Source: Myxococcota bacterium
GTDB lineage: Bacteria > Myxococcota_C > UBA6777
NCBI GenBank assembly: GCA_023150835.1
Contig: JAKLKB010000045.1
Coordinates: 1 to 50,545, forward strand
Length of the DNA: 50,545 nt
Reading direction: 5' to 3'
Numbering within the stretch: position 1 is the first letter of the stretch; each line of letters starts with the position of its first letter. The notes beneath the pieces are model-generated. The model was not told the DNA's origin, did no database searches, and saw nothing but the letters and a program-made list of their open reading frames with translations. Shown piece after piece: positions 41,814 to 50,481 of the stretch. The translations under genes and the position numbers were made by a program.

Positions 41814-42124
41814 TTTTTTCTCCGAACCTCGCACAGACAAACACCTCCTTGCATTGAGTACCCATTTGTTCCAAGGAGATGTTTGCAGAAAGTGAAAAAA
41901 GTTCGGAAGACGGACACTGTAAAACGATCCGCCAAATGCCCCGATGTTGGGGAGAGAGGAGACCACGAGACAAAGAGGTGGGTATCCGTAGGGAATGAGA
42001 AGCCTGCGCGCCGTCTTCGGTGTGTGCGTTGAAAGAGGGGAGTATCCGCAGGGCATGAGAAGCCCGATGTTGGGCACAGAGAAGATCGAAAGAGGAAGGG
42101 AAAACGAGGAAGAGTCGGCGAAGG
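41814..42124. other. Intergenic region with a 60-bp-period direct repeat
   Basis: Holds two copies of a 30-bp block, GAGGTGGGTATCCGTAGGGA at 41975 and GAGGGGAGTATCCGCAGGGC at 42035, each followed by ATGAGAAGCC. A second element, CCGATGTTGGG, occurs at 41941 and 42064. No gene is supported. Confidence 0.6.
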
Positions 42125-44866
42125 CTAGAGCTTACGGGTTCTTCTACGCCACACCAACATCACCCAAAACAAGACCAGCCATCCGCCCCACAAAGGCGGG
42201 TTGTTGGATTGACAGCTACATCCCGGGGTTTGGCCTCCGTTGTATCGTTCTGTGGTGGTGTTTGATTCGCCGATCTCCTTTTCCACAGCGGGATCATCGA
42301 CTTGATCGGCGTCACTAGGGGGAGGTTCGGTGGCTTCAGAGACCGATTCATCGGAGGATTCGGTGGTGGGTTCCGTGATCGGCTCAGGAAGAGGCGGACG
42401 CGAGGGTTGTTTGCACTGCCCGTCTTGACAGGTCGAGCCGCTTGGGCATTGGACACCAAGGCAGGGGTCTTCTTTGCATTGCCCGTCTTGGCAGACACGA
42501 CCGTTGGGACAGGGCAGATCAAAGCAAGGATCGGCTTGGCATTGGCCGTTGGTGCAGCGTTGGAAGTTGGCGCACTTGACGCCTGCGCAAGGGTCTGGGA
42601 CGCACTTGTTGTCTTTGCACCCTTCACCCGGGGCGCATGCATCGGTCTTGCACACGGGGATACACGTCCCTGCTTGACAATACTGATCCGCGCCACACGT
42701 CACGCTTGCGCAAGGATCGGCGGCACAGGTTCCGCCTTTGCAGATCTGCCCGTTGGGACAGCCCAAGCCAAAGCAGTTGTTTTCTACGCATTTTCCGGCT
42801 TTACAGACCTCTTGAGCGGGGCAAGTGACACCGACGCACGCATCGATGCACTGGCCACTTTTGCACACCAGATCGCGTGGACAGGTGATGTTGTCGCAGG
42901 TCGTGGAAAAGCAGACGCCTTGTCGACATTGAAAGCCAGCGGCGCACTCTCCGTTGCGACAGAAGCGGCGACACAACCCTTCGACACAGCTTTCGCCTGC
43001 TGGACAAGTCGTGTTGTCGTCGATCTTTCCGTTGCAATCGTTGTCTGCACCGTCGCAGATCTCGGGGGTCGGTTTGGGCGCGTTGCAAGTCTGCCACGCA
43101 CCGTTGACGCAAAGCTCTTTGCCGTCGCCACAAATGCTCGAACAGTCGCGTGATAGGCCATCGTCGATCATCCCGTTGCAATCGTTGTCTTTGCCGTCGC
43201 AGATCTCAGGTTCGGGCTTGGGGCCTGCGCAGCCTGTATAAGAACCGTTAACGCACTGCGCCGTCCCGCTCCCACAAGCCCCTTGGCATGGGCGAGGTTG
43301 AATCCCTTCGTCGATCTTGCCGTTGCAGTTGTTGTCTTTGCCGTCGCAGATCTCGGGTTCAGGCTTGGGAGCATCACAAAAGACCCATTTTCCGTTGACA
43401 CAGGTTTCTTTTCCGTTGCCGCAGGCGGTCGTGCAAGGGCGCTGCAATCCATCGTCCACCGTCCCGTTGCAATCGTTGTCTTTGGCGTCGCAGACCTCGG
43501 CTTCGGGGGCTGGAGCCGTACAACCCACCCATTTTCCGCCCTGACAGAACTCGACGCCTGAACCACACGCGTTGGCGCAGGCTTGGATGAGGTTGTCGTC
43601 GATCTGCCCGTTGCAATCGTTGTCTTTGTTGTCGCATATCTCGGGCTGAGGCTGAAGAGGAACTGCGCCGCAGGTCGTGGAGAGACCGTCAGGTCGGCAC
43701 ACCAGCACGCCCTCCTTGCGGCATCCTCCGATCCCCGCTTGGCATTTTGTGCCGAGAGTTGGGAAGTCTTCGTCGATCTGGCCGTCGCAATCGTTGTCCT
43801 TGCCGTCGCAGATCTCAGGAGCGGGAGCGCCTGCTGTCGCGTTACAGCGCAGCCCTTTTCCGTCAGATCGACAAGCTTGTGTTCCTTGGCGCGCACATTC
43901 GCCGACTCCGACGCTGCAAGGTTTTCCCAGATTCGGAAACGTCTCGTCGATCTGCCCGTTGCAATCGTTGTCGAGTCCATCGCAGATCTCTTGGGTGGCG
44001 TTGTTAATGATCGCATCCATCGCGCTTTTGAGCTGGGTCGCGTTATCCGAAAAATAGTAGGCTACGCAGCCCGCGATATTTGGGTCACAACGCTGTGTCC
44101 CCCCAAGGCCCGCCATCTTGGTCAGGCAGTTTTGGGCGGTTGCGTTGATCCCCGAGCCAAAACCGATCACATAAGTCTTGACCTGATAGACGTTTCCTTT
44201 GGTGTCTTTGAGTGCATAAGTCCCCGTCCCTTGGTACATATCGTTGACCATATTGGGCGCGTTGACGCATCCGTCGGTGGGTGCGCCATCCGTCAAAAAC
44301 AAGAGGTGTGTGGGGCGGCGTTCTACGCTGTCTTGGTTGATCACGGTCTGGAGGTGATTGCGGGCGGCGGTGAACGCACGTTGGTAGTGGGTGCCGTTAG
44401 AAAGAACGCGAGCCGCCAACTTGGCCGCCATTTGGGGAGGATTGGAGACGATCGTGGCCTCAAGGGTTGCGTTTTCGCTGAAGGCCACCAACCCAAAACG
44501 CGCCTTTCGATCGTTGTATTGCGGCGCAGTTCCGCCGTATTGATACGCCACTTCTTTGAGGGCGTTTTGCGCGATATCCCAACGTGTATAAAGACACTTG
44601 CTACTGGTATCGCAAGAATAATCGTAGCGCGGTGTCGTCCCGGGTGCGGCTTGGTGTGTGTAGGGCATGGGGGCGCACGAGGCTTTGTTGGTACAGGCTT
44701 GGCTTGAGATCTTGTTGTTGTTGCCCATGCTGTTGGAGGCATCGACGATGATCATCAGGTTGGGAGGTTGGCAGTTGGACGCTTGTTGCGCCCACGCTTG
44801 TGATCCCGTCCAACACATCCACACGCATAACACCTCAAAGCGGATCCACCACAGACGACCGAGCAT
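42125..44866 (-). CDS. VWA-domain, MopE-repeat surface protein with MYXO-CTERM-like sorting signal
   Basis: 913 residues; ATG at 44866 after GAAGGAGG. Signal peptide EVLCVWMCWTGSQAWA. A von Willebrand A domain (about 33-290) starts LMIIVDASNSMG, with the DxSxS metal-site motif, and includes LLFLTDGAPTDG. Seven MopE-type repeats follow (about 290-650), each of the form EICDGKDNDCNGxIDD. Then come eight short Cys repeats (CxGVxCPxGxxCxxGxC), an acidic Pro/Glu/Ser/Thr linker and, at the end, PGCSCQSNNPP, a hydrophobic helix and RRRTRKL. This tail matches the MYXO-CTERM pattern, which is recognised by a dedicated processing enzyme and leads to surface anchoring through the Cys. It suggests a calcium-dependent adhesin or surface sensor. 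Confidence 0.92.
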   Translation of the reverse strand: MLGRLWWIRFEVLCVWMCWTGSQAWAQQASNCQPPNLMIIVDASNSMGNNNKISSQACTNKASCAPMPYTHQAAPGTTPRYDYSCDTSSKCLYTRWDIAQNALKEVAYQYGGTAPQYNDRKARFGLVAFSENATLEATIVSNPPQMAAKLAARVLSNGTHYQRAFTAARNHLQTVINQDSVERRPTHLLFLTDGAPTDGCVNAPNMVNDMYQGTGTYALKDTKGNVYQVKTYVIGFGSGINATAQNCLTKMAGLGGTQRCDPNIAGCVAYYFSDNATQLKSAMDAIINNATQEICDGLDNDCNGQIDETFPNLGKPCSVGVGECARQGTQACRSDGKGLRCNATAGAPAPEICDGKDNDCDGQIDEDFPTLGTKCQAGIGGCRKEGVLVCRPDGLSTTCGAVPLQPQPEICDNKDNDCNGQIDDNLIQACANACGSGVEFCQGGKWVGCTAPAPEAEVCDAKDNDCNGTVDDGLQRPCTTACGNGKETCVNGKWVFCDAPKPEPEICDGKDNNCNGKIDEGIQPRPCQGACGSGTAQCVNGSYTGCAGPKPEPEICDGKDNDCNGMIDDGLSRDCSSICGDGKELCVNGAWQTCNAPKPTPEICDGADNDCNGKIDDNTTCPAGESCVEGLCRRFCRNGECAAGFQCRQGVCFSTTCDNITCPRDLVCKSGQCIDACVGVTCPAQEVCKAGKCVENNCFGLGCPNGQICKGGTCAADPCASVTCGADQYCQAGTCIPVCKTDACAPGEGCKDNKCVPDPCAGVKCANFQRCTNGQCQADPCFDLPCPNGRVCQDGQCKEDPCLGVQCPSGSTCQDGQCKQPSRPPLPEPITEPTTESSDESVSEATEPPPSDADQVDDPAVEKEIGESNTTTERYNGGQTPGCSCQSNNPPLWGGWLVLFWVMLVWRRRTRKL

Positions 44867-45032
44867 TGCGGCCTCCTTCGATCAAAATACTTTTCGCTGA
44901 CGCATTGCCAAAACTGCAGGTGCGTCTTCAATCTACCATCTTCGGCGCATATCGGCACGAGTTGCCAAAGGCATCGCCGCTCAGCGCTGGCGGTTCTACA
45001 GTGGAGAAATGTTCTTTTTGGGAGGTTTTTGG

Positions 45033-47552
45033 ATGGTACAGCGTGTTTCTTTAGAGCGAAAGCAAGGTGTTTTCGTTCGCATTATTCGATCGTTGGGCTT
45101 TTTCGGGCGGTCTCGGCGGGACGGGAGCCTGTGTTTGTTTTGCCTGTTTTGCCTGTTGGGTTGGAGAGGGACGCAAGCCGAAGCCTCGCCGCTTCAAGCG
45201 CCCCATATCGAGCTTTCTTTACAAAGCGAACTACCCTCGATCCGTTTAGGCGTTCCTTTTTGGATTGGCATCCATCAGAAGATCGAGAAAGATTGGCACA
45301 CCTACTGGCAAAATCCGGGAGACTCCGGGATTGCCCCCAAGATCCGTTGGACCGTCCCTGCGGGCTTTCAGGTCGGAGCGATTCAATGGCCCACGCCCAA
45401 ACGTATCCGCGTCAGGGTGCTGGCAAACTTTGGTTACGAGCAGGAGATCTTGCTGCCGCTCCAGATCACGCCGCCAAAGCAATTTTCTGGATCGAGTGTA
45501 CGGATATCGGCGGAACTCGAATGGTTGGTTTGTAAAGAAGAGTGCATCCCGGGCCGAGGAACGATCCATCTCACGCTACCCATCCGATCCGCATCGGCTC
45601 CGTCTTCGCTTCCAACTTCGCAACCCATCGCCCATCCCCAACGCTTCGCGGCGATCCGTCCGAACCTTCCGCTGCCTTGGCCCCAAACCCAAGGTCGGCT
45701 GTTGCTCCGCGAGGAAGACGTGCAGATCGATCTGCCCGATCTTCCGTCTGCATTGTTGCAGCGAAGATCTCTGACCTTCTATCCCATCGATCATTCGGTG
45801 ATATCCAACGCTGCACCGTTAAAGTTCTCGCGTCCACAGGGCATCTTGCGGATCGTCGTCGAGAAAAATGAATACCATACCCCCGAGCGCACGACGCTTC
45901 GCGGCCTGATCGTTTCGCGTGAGCGGGGCCTTCCGATGTTGAGTTATGCGGTCGTCGCCAAAGCGTCCTCGGATGTAGCCTCCGTTCCTGTTGCTTCTGC
46001 CGCAAAGATCGCAAAGAAACCGACGGGGGTTTCTACGCATCCTCCGGTCTCAAAGCGGCAGCCCGCGACTCGGCCTGTGGGTTCGTCGTTGGAGCGGATG
46101 CTTGCAAGGGGAGGGGAGGATCAAGAGTCATTGCGCTCGGTGTGGTGGGCGTTGTTGTTTGCGTTTTTTGGGGGGCTTTTGCTCAACCTGATGCCGTGTG
46201 TTTTTCCTGTGCTTTCGTTGAAACTGCTGCATTTTGTTGAGCAGGCCAAAGAGCAACCCGCACAGGTCAAGCGTCATGGGTGGGCGTTTACGGCGGGGGT
46301 CTTGTTGTGTTTTCTTGCCTTGTCGGGCTTTTTGTTTCTGTTGCGGATTCCTGCGCTACAACGTCTGCTTGGCTTGCAGGATGCGCTTGGATGGGGGTAT
46401 CAGCTTCAATCGGCAGCGGTGTTGTTGCCGTTGATCTTGTTGTTCTTTGCGATGGGACTGATCCTTTCGGGGCTTTTTGAGGTGGGTTCTTCTTTGATGG
46501 GAGTGGGGAGTCGCCTTGCGGATCAAGGCGGATACTCGGGTTCGTTCTTTTCGGGCTTCCTTGCCACCATCGTTGCAACGCCCTGTACTGCCCCGTTTAT
46601 GGGAGGGGCGATCGCCTTTGCTTTGCTTCAACCTCCGTGGGTTGGGCTGTTGATCTTTGCGATGCTTGGGCTTGGGATGGCGTCGCCGTATCTGTTGTTG
46701 TCGCTTAATCCTTCGGCGCTGCGGGTGCTTCCGCGCCCGGGGGCGTGGATGGAGACTTTCAAGCAGGTGATGGCGTTCCCCTTGTATGGGGCGGCGATCT
46801 GGCTGGCGTGGGTGCTGACTTCGCTTGCGGGGCCGCGAGGCATCTTGCTAACGATGATCTGTGCGCTGCTTGTGGCTTTTGCGGGGTGGTTGTTGCATAT
46901 CGTTCCGTTTGGCAGCGAAAAGCGCCGTTGGACGGGACGAATCGCTTTACTGCTTACGATCTCGACCTTGGTATGGGGCATCTCCAACGTCCATCAAGCC
47001 CAAAAAGATCACCGAGACGCCCATCGCACCGCTCTCCAAGAAGCCTTTCAAGAAGGCCGCGCATCGGTCACATCGGTCACATCGACAACATCGACCACAT
47101 CTGCCACATCTGCCACACCTGCCACATCTGCCACATCTGCTGCTTCCCCCACGACCTCTTCCAAGCAGAGCGTGATGTCCTCTCCTCGGGCGGCCTCTGC
47201 TGCGCTGTTGCGAAAAATTCCTTTTTCTCGCAAAAGATTAGAGCAACTTCTTCAGCAAAAACAGCACGTCTTTCTAAACTTCACTGCCGACTGGTGTATC
47301 ACCTGCAAAGCCAACGAGCGCATCGCTTTGCGCAGCAGCGAAGTTCATGCAGCTTTGTCCACACGCAAGGTTCATTACCTCGTCGGCGATTGGACCGATG
47401 GCAACAAGGAGATCACCGCTACCCTTGCTCAGTTCAAACGCAGCGGTGTGCCGCTGTATGTCCTCTTCAACGGAAAAGACGGCTCCTATCGCATACTTCC
47501 CCAGATCCTCACCCCAAGTCTCGTCACACAGCCTGTCTTGCAACTCCCTTGA
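45033..47552 (+). CDS. dsbD: DsbD-type thiol:disulfide interchange protein
   Basis: 839 residues from the ATG at 45033, preceded by GGGAGG; an upstream ATG at 45009 lacks a good site. A signal peptide (SLCLFCLFCLLGW) precedes an exported N-terminal domain (about 55-185) with DWHTYWQNPGDSG and the Cys pair in WLVCKEECIPG (Cys167, Cys171). The membrane domain has its two conserved cysteines in LMPCVFPVLSLK and VATPCTAPFMGG. A Thr/Ser-rich linker made of short repeats is followed by a C-terminal thioredoxin domain with active site NFTADWCITCKANE. The protein carries electrons from cytoplasmic thioredoxin across the membrane to periplasmic partners and keeps disulfide isomerases reduced. The neighbouring disulfide-rich proteins are its likely beneficiaries. 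It is divergent from the VWA protein gene. Confidence 0.92.
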   Translation: MVQRVSLERKQGVFVRIIRSLGFFGRSRRDGSLCLFCLFCLLGWRGTQAEASPLQAPHIELSLQSELPSIRLGVPFWIGIHQKIEKDWHTYWQNPGDSGIAPKIRWTVPAGFQVGAIQWPTPKRIRVRVLANFGYEQEILLPLQITPPKQFSGSSVRISAELEWLVCKEECIPGRGTIHLTLPIRSASAPSSLPTSQPIAHPQRFAAIRPNLPLPWPQTQGRLLLREEDVQIDLPDLPSALLQRRSLTFYPIDHSVISNAAPLKFSRPQGILRIVVEKNEYHTPERTTLRGLIVSRERGLPMLSYAVVAKASSDVASVPVASAAKIAKKPTGVSTHPPVSKRQPATRPVGSSLERMLARGGEDQESLRSVWWALLFAFFGGLLLNLMPCVFPVLSLKLLHFVEQAKEQPAQVKRHGWAFTAGVLLCFLALSGFLFLLRIPALQRLLGLQDALGWGYQLQSAAVLLPLILLFFAMGLILSGLFEVGSSLMGVGSRLADQGGYSGSFFSGFLATIVATPCTAPFMGGAIAFALLQPPWVGLLIFAMLGLGMASPYLLLSLNPSALRVLPRPGAWMETFKQVMAFPLYGAAIWLAWVLTSLAGPRGILLTMICALLVAFAGWLLHIVPFGSEKRRWTGRIALLLTISTLVWGISNVHQAQKDHRDAHRTALQEAFQEGRASVTSVTSTTSTTSATSATPATSATSAASPTTSSKQSVMSSPRAASAALLRKIPFSRKRLEQLLQQKQHVFLNFTADWCITCKANERIALRSSEVHAALSTRKVHYLVGDWTDGNKEITATLAQFKRSGVPLYVLFNGKDGSYRILPQILTPSLVTQPVLQLP

Positions 47553-48046
47553 TATAGAAATGTTCTGACAAGAGTTGCGCCCCTGTATGGGTTTTTGTGG
47601 GGCGCGGCCCCATGCCCCGCAAGGGAGCGCGGCTCCCTTGACCCCGTATCGGCGGGAAGATCACAGGTTTTTCAAACAAGCAGCACAGCCGCGTAGAGAG
47701 GCACGAACACGGGGTTTTTTGGCTACAAATCAATCCGAAGCAATTCGATTGCGGCTTACGCACGGCGAGAAGCCACGGAGTATTCTTCCACACCCAGCCA
47801 AAGCGAAACAATACACACTTTTTCACTTTCTGAAAAGCGCAAGCTTCAATGATGGGTATGAAAGAAAATACGGTCTTTGCCTCCGCGCAAAGATTCTGTT
47901 CGTAAATTTAAGACTTTTTCTAGTATTTTTCGAATCTGAATGAAATATTCAGCAGAGAAAATTAGATCCCTACCACGTCACGATTCAGGAGGTTTTTATC
48001 ATCAAAGAAATGAACCCAAACAACAAGTTTCGTTTTTTTTCTTACA
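47553..48046. other. Intergenic region with repeat A5
   Basis: From the dsbD stop to the MITE. Repeat A5 covers about 47590-47730; the remaining 300 bp are AT-rich and unique, and I see no gene in them. Confidence 0.5.
47590..47730 (+). repeat. Dispersed repeat family A, copy A5
   Basis: GGGGCGCGGCCCC, AAGGGAGCGCGGCTCCC, the core CCTTGACCCCGTATCGGCGG, GTTTTTCAAAC and CGAACACGGGGTTTTTTGG. Confidence 0.7.
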
Positions 48047-48162
48047 TAGGACTTACGCAGTTCGATACGAAAAAGGCCCACGTTCTGGCGTGGGCGGTTC
48101 GCGAACCGCCCCTACAACGTTCTGATATCTCAGGGTTTCCCTTTTCAATTGCGTAAGTCCTA
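48047..48162 (+). mobile_element. 116-bp MITE, copy 1, with 13-bp terminal inverted repeats and 5-bp target duplication
   Basis: Ends TAGGACTTACGCA and TGCGTAAGTCCTA are perfect inverted repeats. The element is flanked on both sides by TTACA (48042-48046 and 48163-48167), a target-site duplication. Inside are a GCCCACGTTC..GCGTGGGC hairpin and the 18-bp palindrome GGCGGTTCGCGAACCGCC. It has no coding capacity, so a transposase elsewhere must have moved it. Confidence 0.9.
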
Positions 48163-48191
48163 TTACACCCAAACACAAAGGAATACTCACC

Positions 48192-49139
48192 ATGCTGATG
48201 CGCTTCTTTCGATATGCTCAACGCCGATCAACGGTTCTTTTTGTGGCGTTGCTCGCCGCAAGTTTTTCTTTTGGTGCGAATTGCACACCCGGAACAACAG
48301 TCTGCGCTGAAAATTGCCCAAAGGGCGACAAGGGCGACAAGGGCGACCAAGGATCGGCTGGAAAAGATGGCCGTGACGGATTGCAAGGCCCCGCAGGAGC
48401 TACAGGCCCGCAAGGCCCCGCAGGAGCGGCAGGCCCAAAGGGCGATAAGGGCGACAAAGGCGAAGCCGGTACTTGCAACGCAACCAACTGTCAACAAGGC
48501 CCTGCGGGTCCTGCGGGGCCCGTTGGTCCCCAAGGGATTGCCGGCCCTGCTTGCACGATTGGGCAAACCAGCACGGACAACAACGGCAACACGGTGATCA
48601 CCTTCAACTGCGGCACAACAAACACAAATGCTGTGTTTCGTACAACTCCCGCAGGAACAATCATCGCTTTTGCAGGGGAAAAATCGAAAATCCCTGCGGG
48701 GTGGTTTTTGTGTGATGGCCGCGAGATCTCTCGCACACAATACCAAGACCTCTTTTTGGCGATCGGTGTGGCGAACGGTGCAGGGGACACGGTGACGACC
48801 TTCAACATCCCCGATCTTCGCGGTCGTTTCTTGCGTGGAGTGGATGATGCACAAGGTCGTGATCCCGACGCCTCGAAACGCACCGCTCCTGCTAATTTTA
48901 GCGGCACGCCTACCGGAAACGCAGGCGATAAAGTCGGATCTGTCCAAAGTGACGCACTGAAAATCCACAGCCACAAGGCCAATACTGGGGATGGGTTACT
49001 TGTTTACACCATCGGAGGTTCTGGAGATCGTTATGGAGGAGGAAACGAAAAAATGGTTAGAGTTCCACTTACATCCGAAGGAGACAGTACAGAATCTCGC
49101 CCCAAAAACGTGGGTGTGAATTGGCTGATTAAGTACTAG
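48192..49139 (+). CDS. Exported collagen-like protein with phage tail-collar domain
   Basis: 315 residues; ATG at 48192 after AAAGGA. The N-terminus is a signal (RRSTVLFVALLAASFSF) ending near GANC; Cys31 could be lipidated, although the -1 residue is Asn. Residues about 44-93 and 103-118 have Gly at every third position (GDKGDKGDQGSAGKDG, GPAGPAGPVGPQG), forming a collagen-type triple helix. Residues about 152-220 are a phage tail-collar domain (IPAGWFLCDGREISRTQY, FNIPDLRGRFLRGVDD), followed by a His/Gly-rich end. Collagen plus collar is the layout of trimeric tail-fibre-like surface proteins. The gene is framed by two inverted MITE copies: its start is 30 bp from the first, and the second starts at the base after its stop codon. 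Confidence 0.9.
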   Translation: MLMRFFRYAQRRSTVLFVALLAASFSFGANCTPGTTVCAENCPKGDKGDKGDQGSAGKDGRDGLQGPAGATGPQGPAGAAGPKGDKGDKGEAGTCNATNCQQGPAGPAGPVGPQGIAGPACTIGQTSTDNNGNTVITFNCGTTNTNAVFRTTPAGTIIAFAGEKSKIPAGWFLCDGREISRTQYQDLFLAIGVANGAGDTVTTFNIPDLRGRFLRGVDDAQGRDPDASKRTAPANFSGTPTGNAGDKVGSVQSDALKIHSHKANTGDGLLVYTIGGSGDRYGGGNEKMVRVPLTSEGDSTESRPKNVGVNWLIKY

Positions 49140-49255
49140 TAGGACCCACGCAGTTGAAAAGGGAAACCCTGAGATATCAGAACGTTGTAGGAGCGGTTCG
49201 CGAACCGCCCACGCCCGAACGTGGGCCTTTTTCGTATCGAACTGAGTAAGTCCTA
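49140..49255 (-). mobile_element. 116-bp MITE, copy 2, inverted relative to copy 1
   Basis: Same length and about 95 percent identical to copy 1 by eye when reversed, with the same internal palindrome GGTTCGCGAACC. Its terminal repeats are decayed (TAGGACCCACGCA against TGAGTAAGTCCTA) and no clear target duplication is seen. It begins immediately after the TAG of the collagen-like gene. Confidence 0.9.
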
Positions 49256-49575
49256 AGTAAGTATCACTAAGTTTCTTCAACTTTCGCGCCCGAAGAACGG
49301 GTTTGTTCAAAAAAGATGGCGATGAAGAGGTCACCGACGCAACAGATCGAGGGCAGGCACGGGGGCCTGCCCCTACGAAACACCGTGTGATTTCCAACAC
49401 GTAGGGGCAACCAGGTGTGGTTGCCCTGGCTGAAATGTGTTGCATCTTGATACCTCTACTCATGGCGTTGGTTTGAACGGACCCCGAAGAACCTTGCTGC
49501 TCAAGCACCAAAGTTACAAAAATCAAGCGATACTGACTTATACTAGGAACAGATTTTGTTGAAGGAAATAAAAAC
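49256..49575. other. Intergenic region, partly repeat-like
   Basis: Contains two GTAGGGGCA or CCCCTAC blocks (about 49360-49430) that resemble the inner part of repeat family C but lack its ends. The rest is unique. The AAGGAAATAAAAAC just before 49576 is the ribosome-binding region of the next gene. Confidence 0.45.
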
Positions 49576-50442
49576 ATGGCGAAGGTGTGGTGGCTTTTTG
49601 GGATTGGGTGGTTGGCTGCGTTTTCGATGTCTTGTAGTGCGACCCCTGAGTGCATCAATGGGATTCAAATTAGCGAGAAAAATACACATGGGATCGATTG
49701 TACGAAAGATTGCGATTGCAGTACCCTAAGATACGAGGGTTATTGCGTGAATAATCGATGTACCTCGACTGCACGCACAGTCGCCGAGCGCAAAGGAGCA
49801 ACCCGCGTATGCAAGTTGTTGCGACCGGTGGATTATTGCGATCTGGGTGAGCAGACGGCTCAACCCGAGCCGCTTACGGGCCTATGGTGGGGAGACTGTA
49901 TCGCGCCGAAGATCACGCCAGAAAATACAGAAGCGGCCTGTTCGGACGGTAAAGACAACGATTGCGACGGCTTGATCGACGGTAAGGATCCGAATTGCAA
50001 CATTTGCGCGAACGGCCAAATCTCTTGCGCGGGTGGCTGTGTGAACCCCAAAGAGAGCAACCTGCATTGCGGCTCTTGCGGTAACACCTGTGGGAACGGA
50101 AAAGTTTGCAAAGAGGGAAATTGTCAATGCCCGATCGGACAAGCGGATTGCGGCGGTGGTTGTGTGGACACCAAAACAAGCAGCCAACACTGCGGAAGTT
50201 GTGGGAATTCCTGCGCAGCCCCGAAAAGCTGTGTTGGAGGGCAGTGCGCGTGCCCGAGCAGCCAAACGCTTTGCGGTGGCAGTTGTGTGGATCTTGCATC
50301 GGATGGGCAGAATTGCGGGGGTTGTGGCAAGGCGTGCGCAACACAACAAGTCTGCTCTAAAGGCTTGTGCGCTGCTGATTGCCCGAGCGGGCAAACGATC
50401 TGCGGGGGCTTTCTCTTGGACACTTTATGTGTAAGTGGTTAG
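49576..50442 (+). CDS. Cys-rich lipoprotein with MopE motif and CG repeats, apparently truncated
   Basis: 288 residues; ATG at 49576. Lipobox AAFSMSC (Cys20). A head with CTKDCDCSTLRYEGYCVNNRC is followed by a MopE-type motif, CSDGKDNDCDGLIDGKD, and three full repeats of the form HCGSCGNxCxxxKxCxxGxCxC (the third NCGGCGKAC). It then breaks off inside a fourth: SGQTICGG is followed by FLLDTLCVSG and a stop where the family pattern expects S/G-C-V-D-T. Neither other frame continues the repeat. Relative to the 1066-residue cousin at 34.2 kb it lacks the whole C-terminal half, so a frameshift or deletion seems likely. It may still yield a short lipoprotein. Confidence 0.8.
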   Translation: MAKVWWLFGIGWLAAFSMSCSATPECINGIQISEKNTHGIDCTKDCDCSTLRYEGYCVNNRCTSTARTVAERKGATRVCKLLRPVDYCDLGEQTAQPEPLTGLWWGDCIAPKITPENTEAACSDGKDNDCDGLIDGKDPNCNICANGQISCAGGCVNPKESNLHCGSCGNTCGNGKVCKEGNCQCPIGQADCGGGCVDTKTSSQHCGSCGNSCAAPKSCVGGQCACPSSQTLCGGSCVDLASDGQNCGGCGKACATQQVCSKGLCAADCPSGQTICGGFLLDTLCVSG

Positions 50443-50481
50443 AATGACAAGCAGCGCTTTTTAAGGTACAAGAAGGAGACG

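Noticed and set aside
48192-49139. Prophage remnant suggested by the tail-collar domain
   Set aside because: No other phage structural, integrase or lysis gene is nearby, and the protein has an export signal and collagen repeats, as in bacterial surface proteins.
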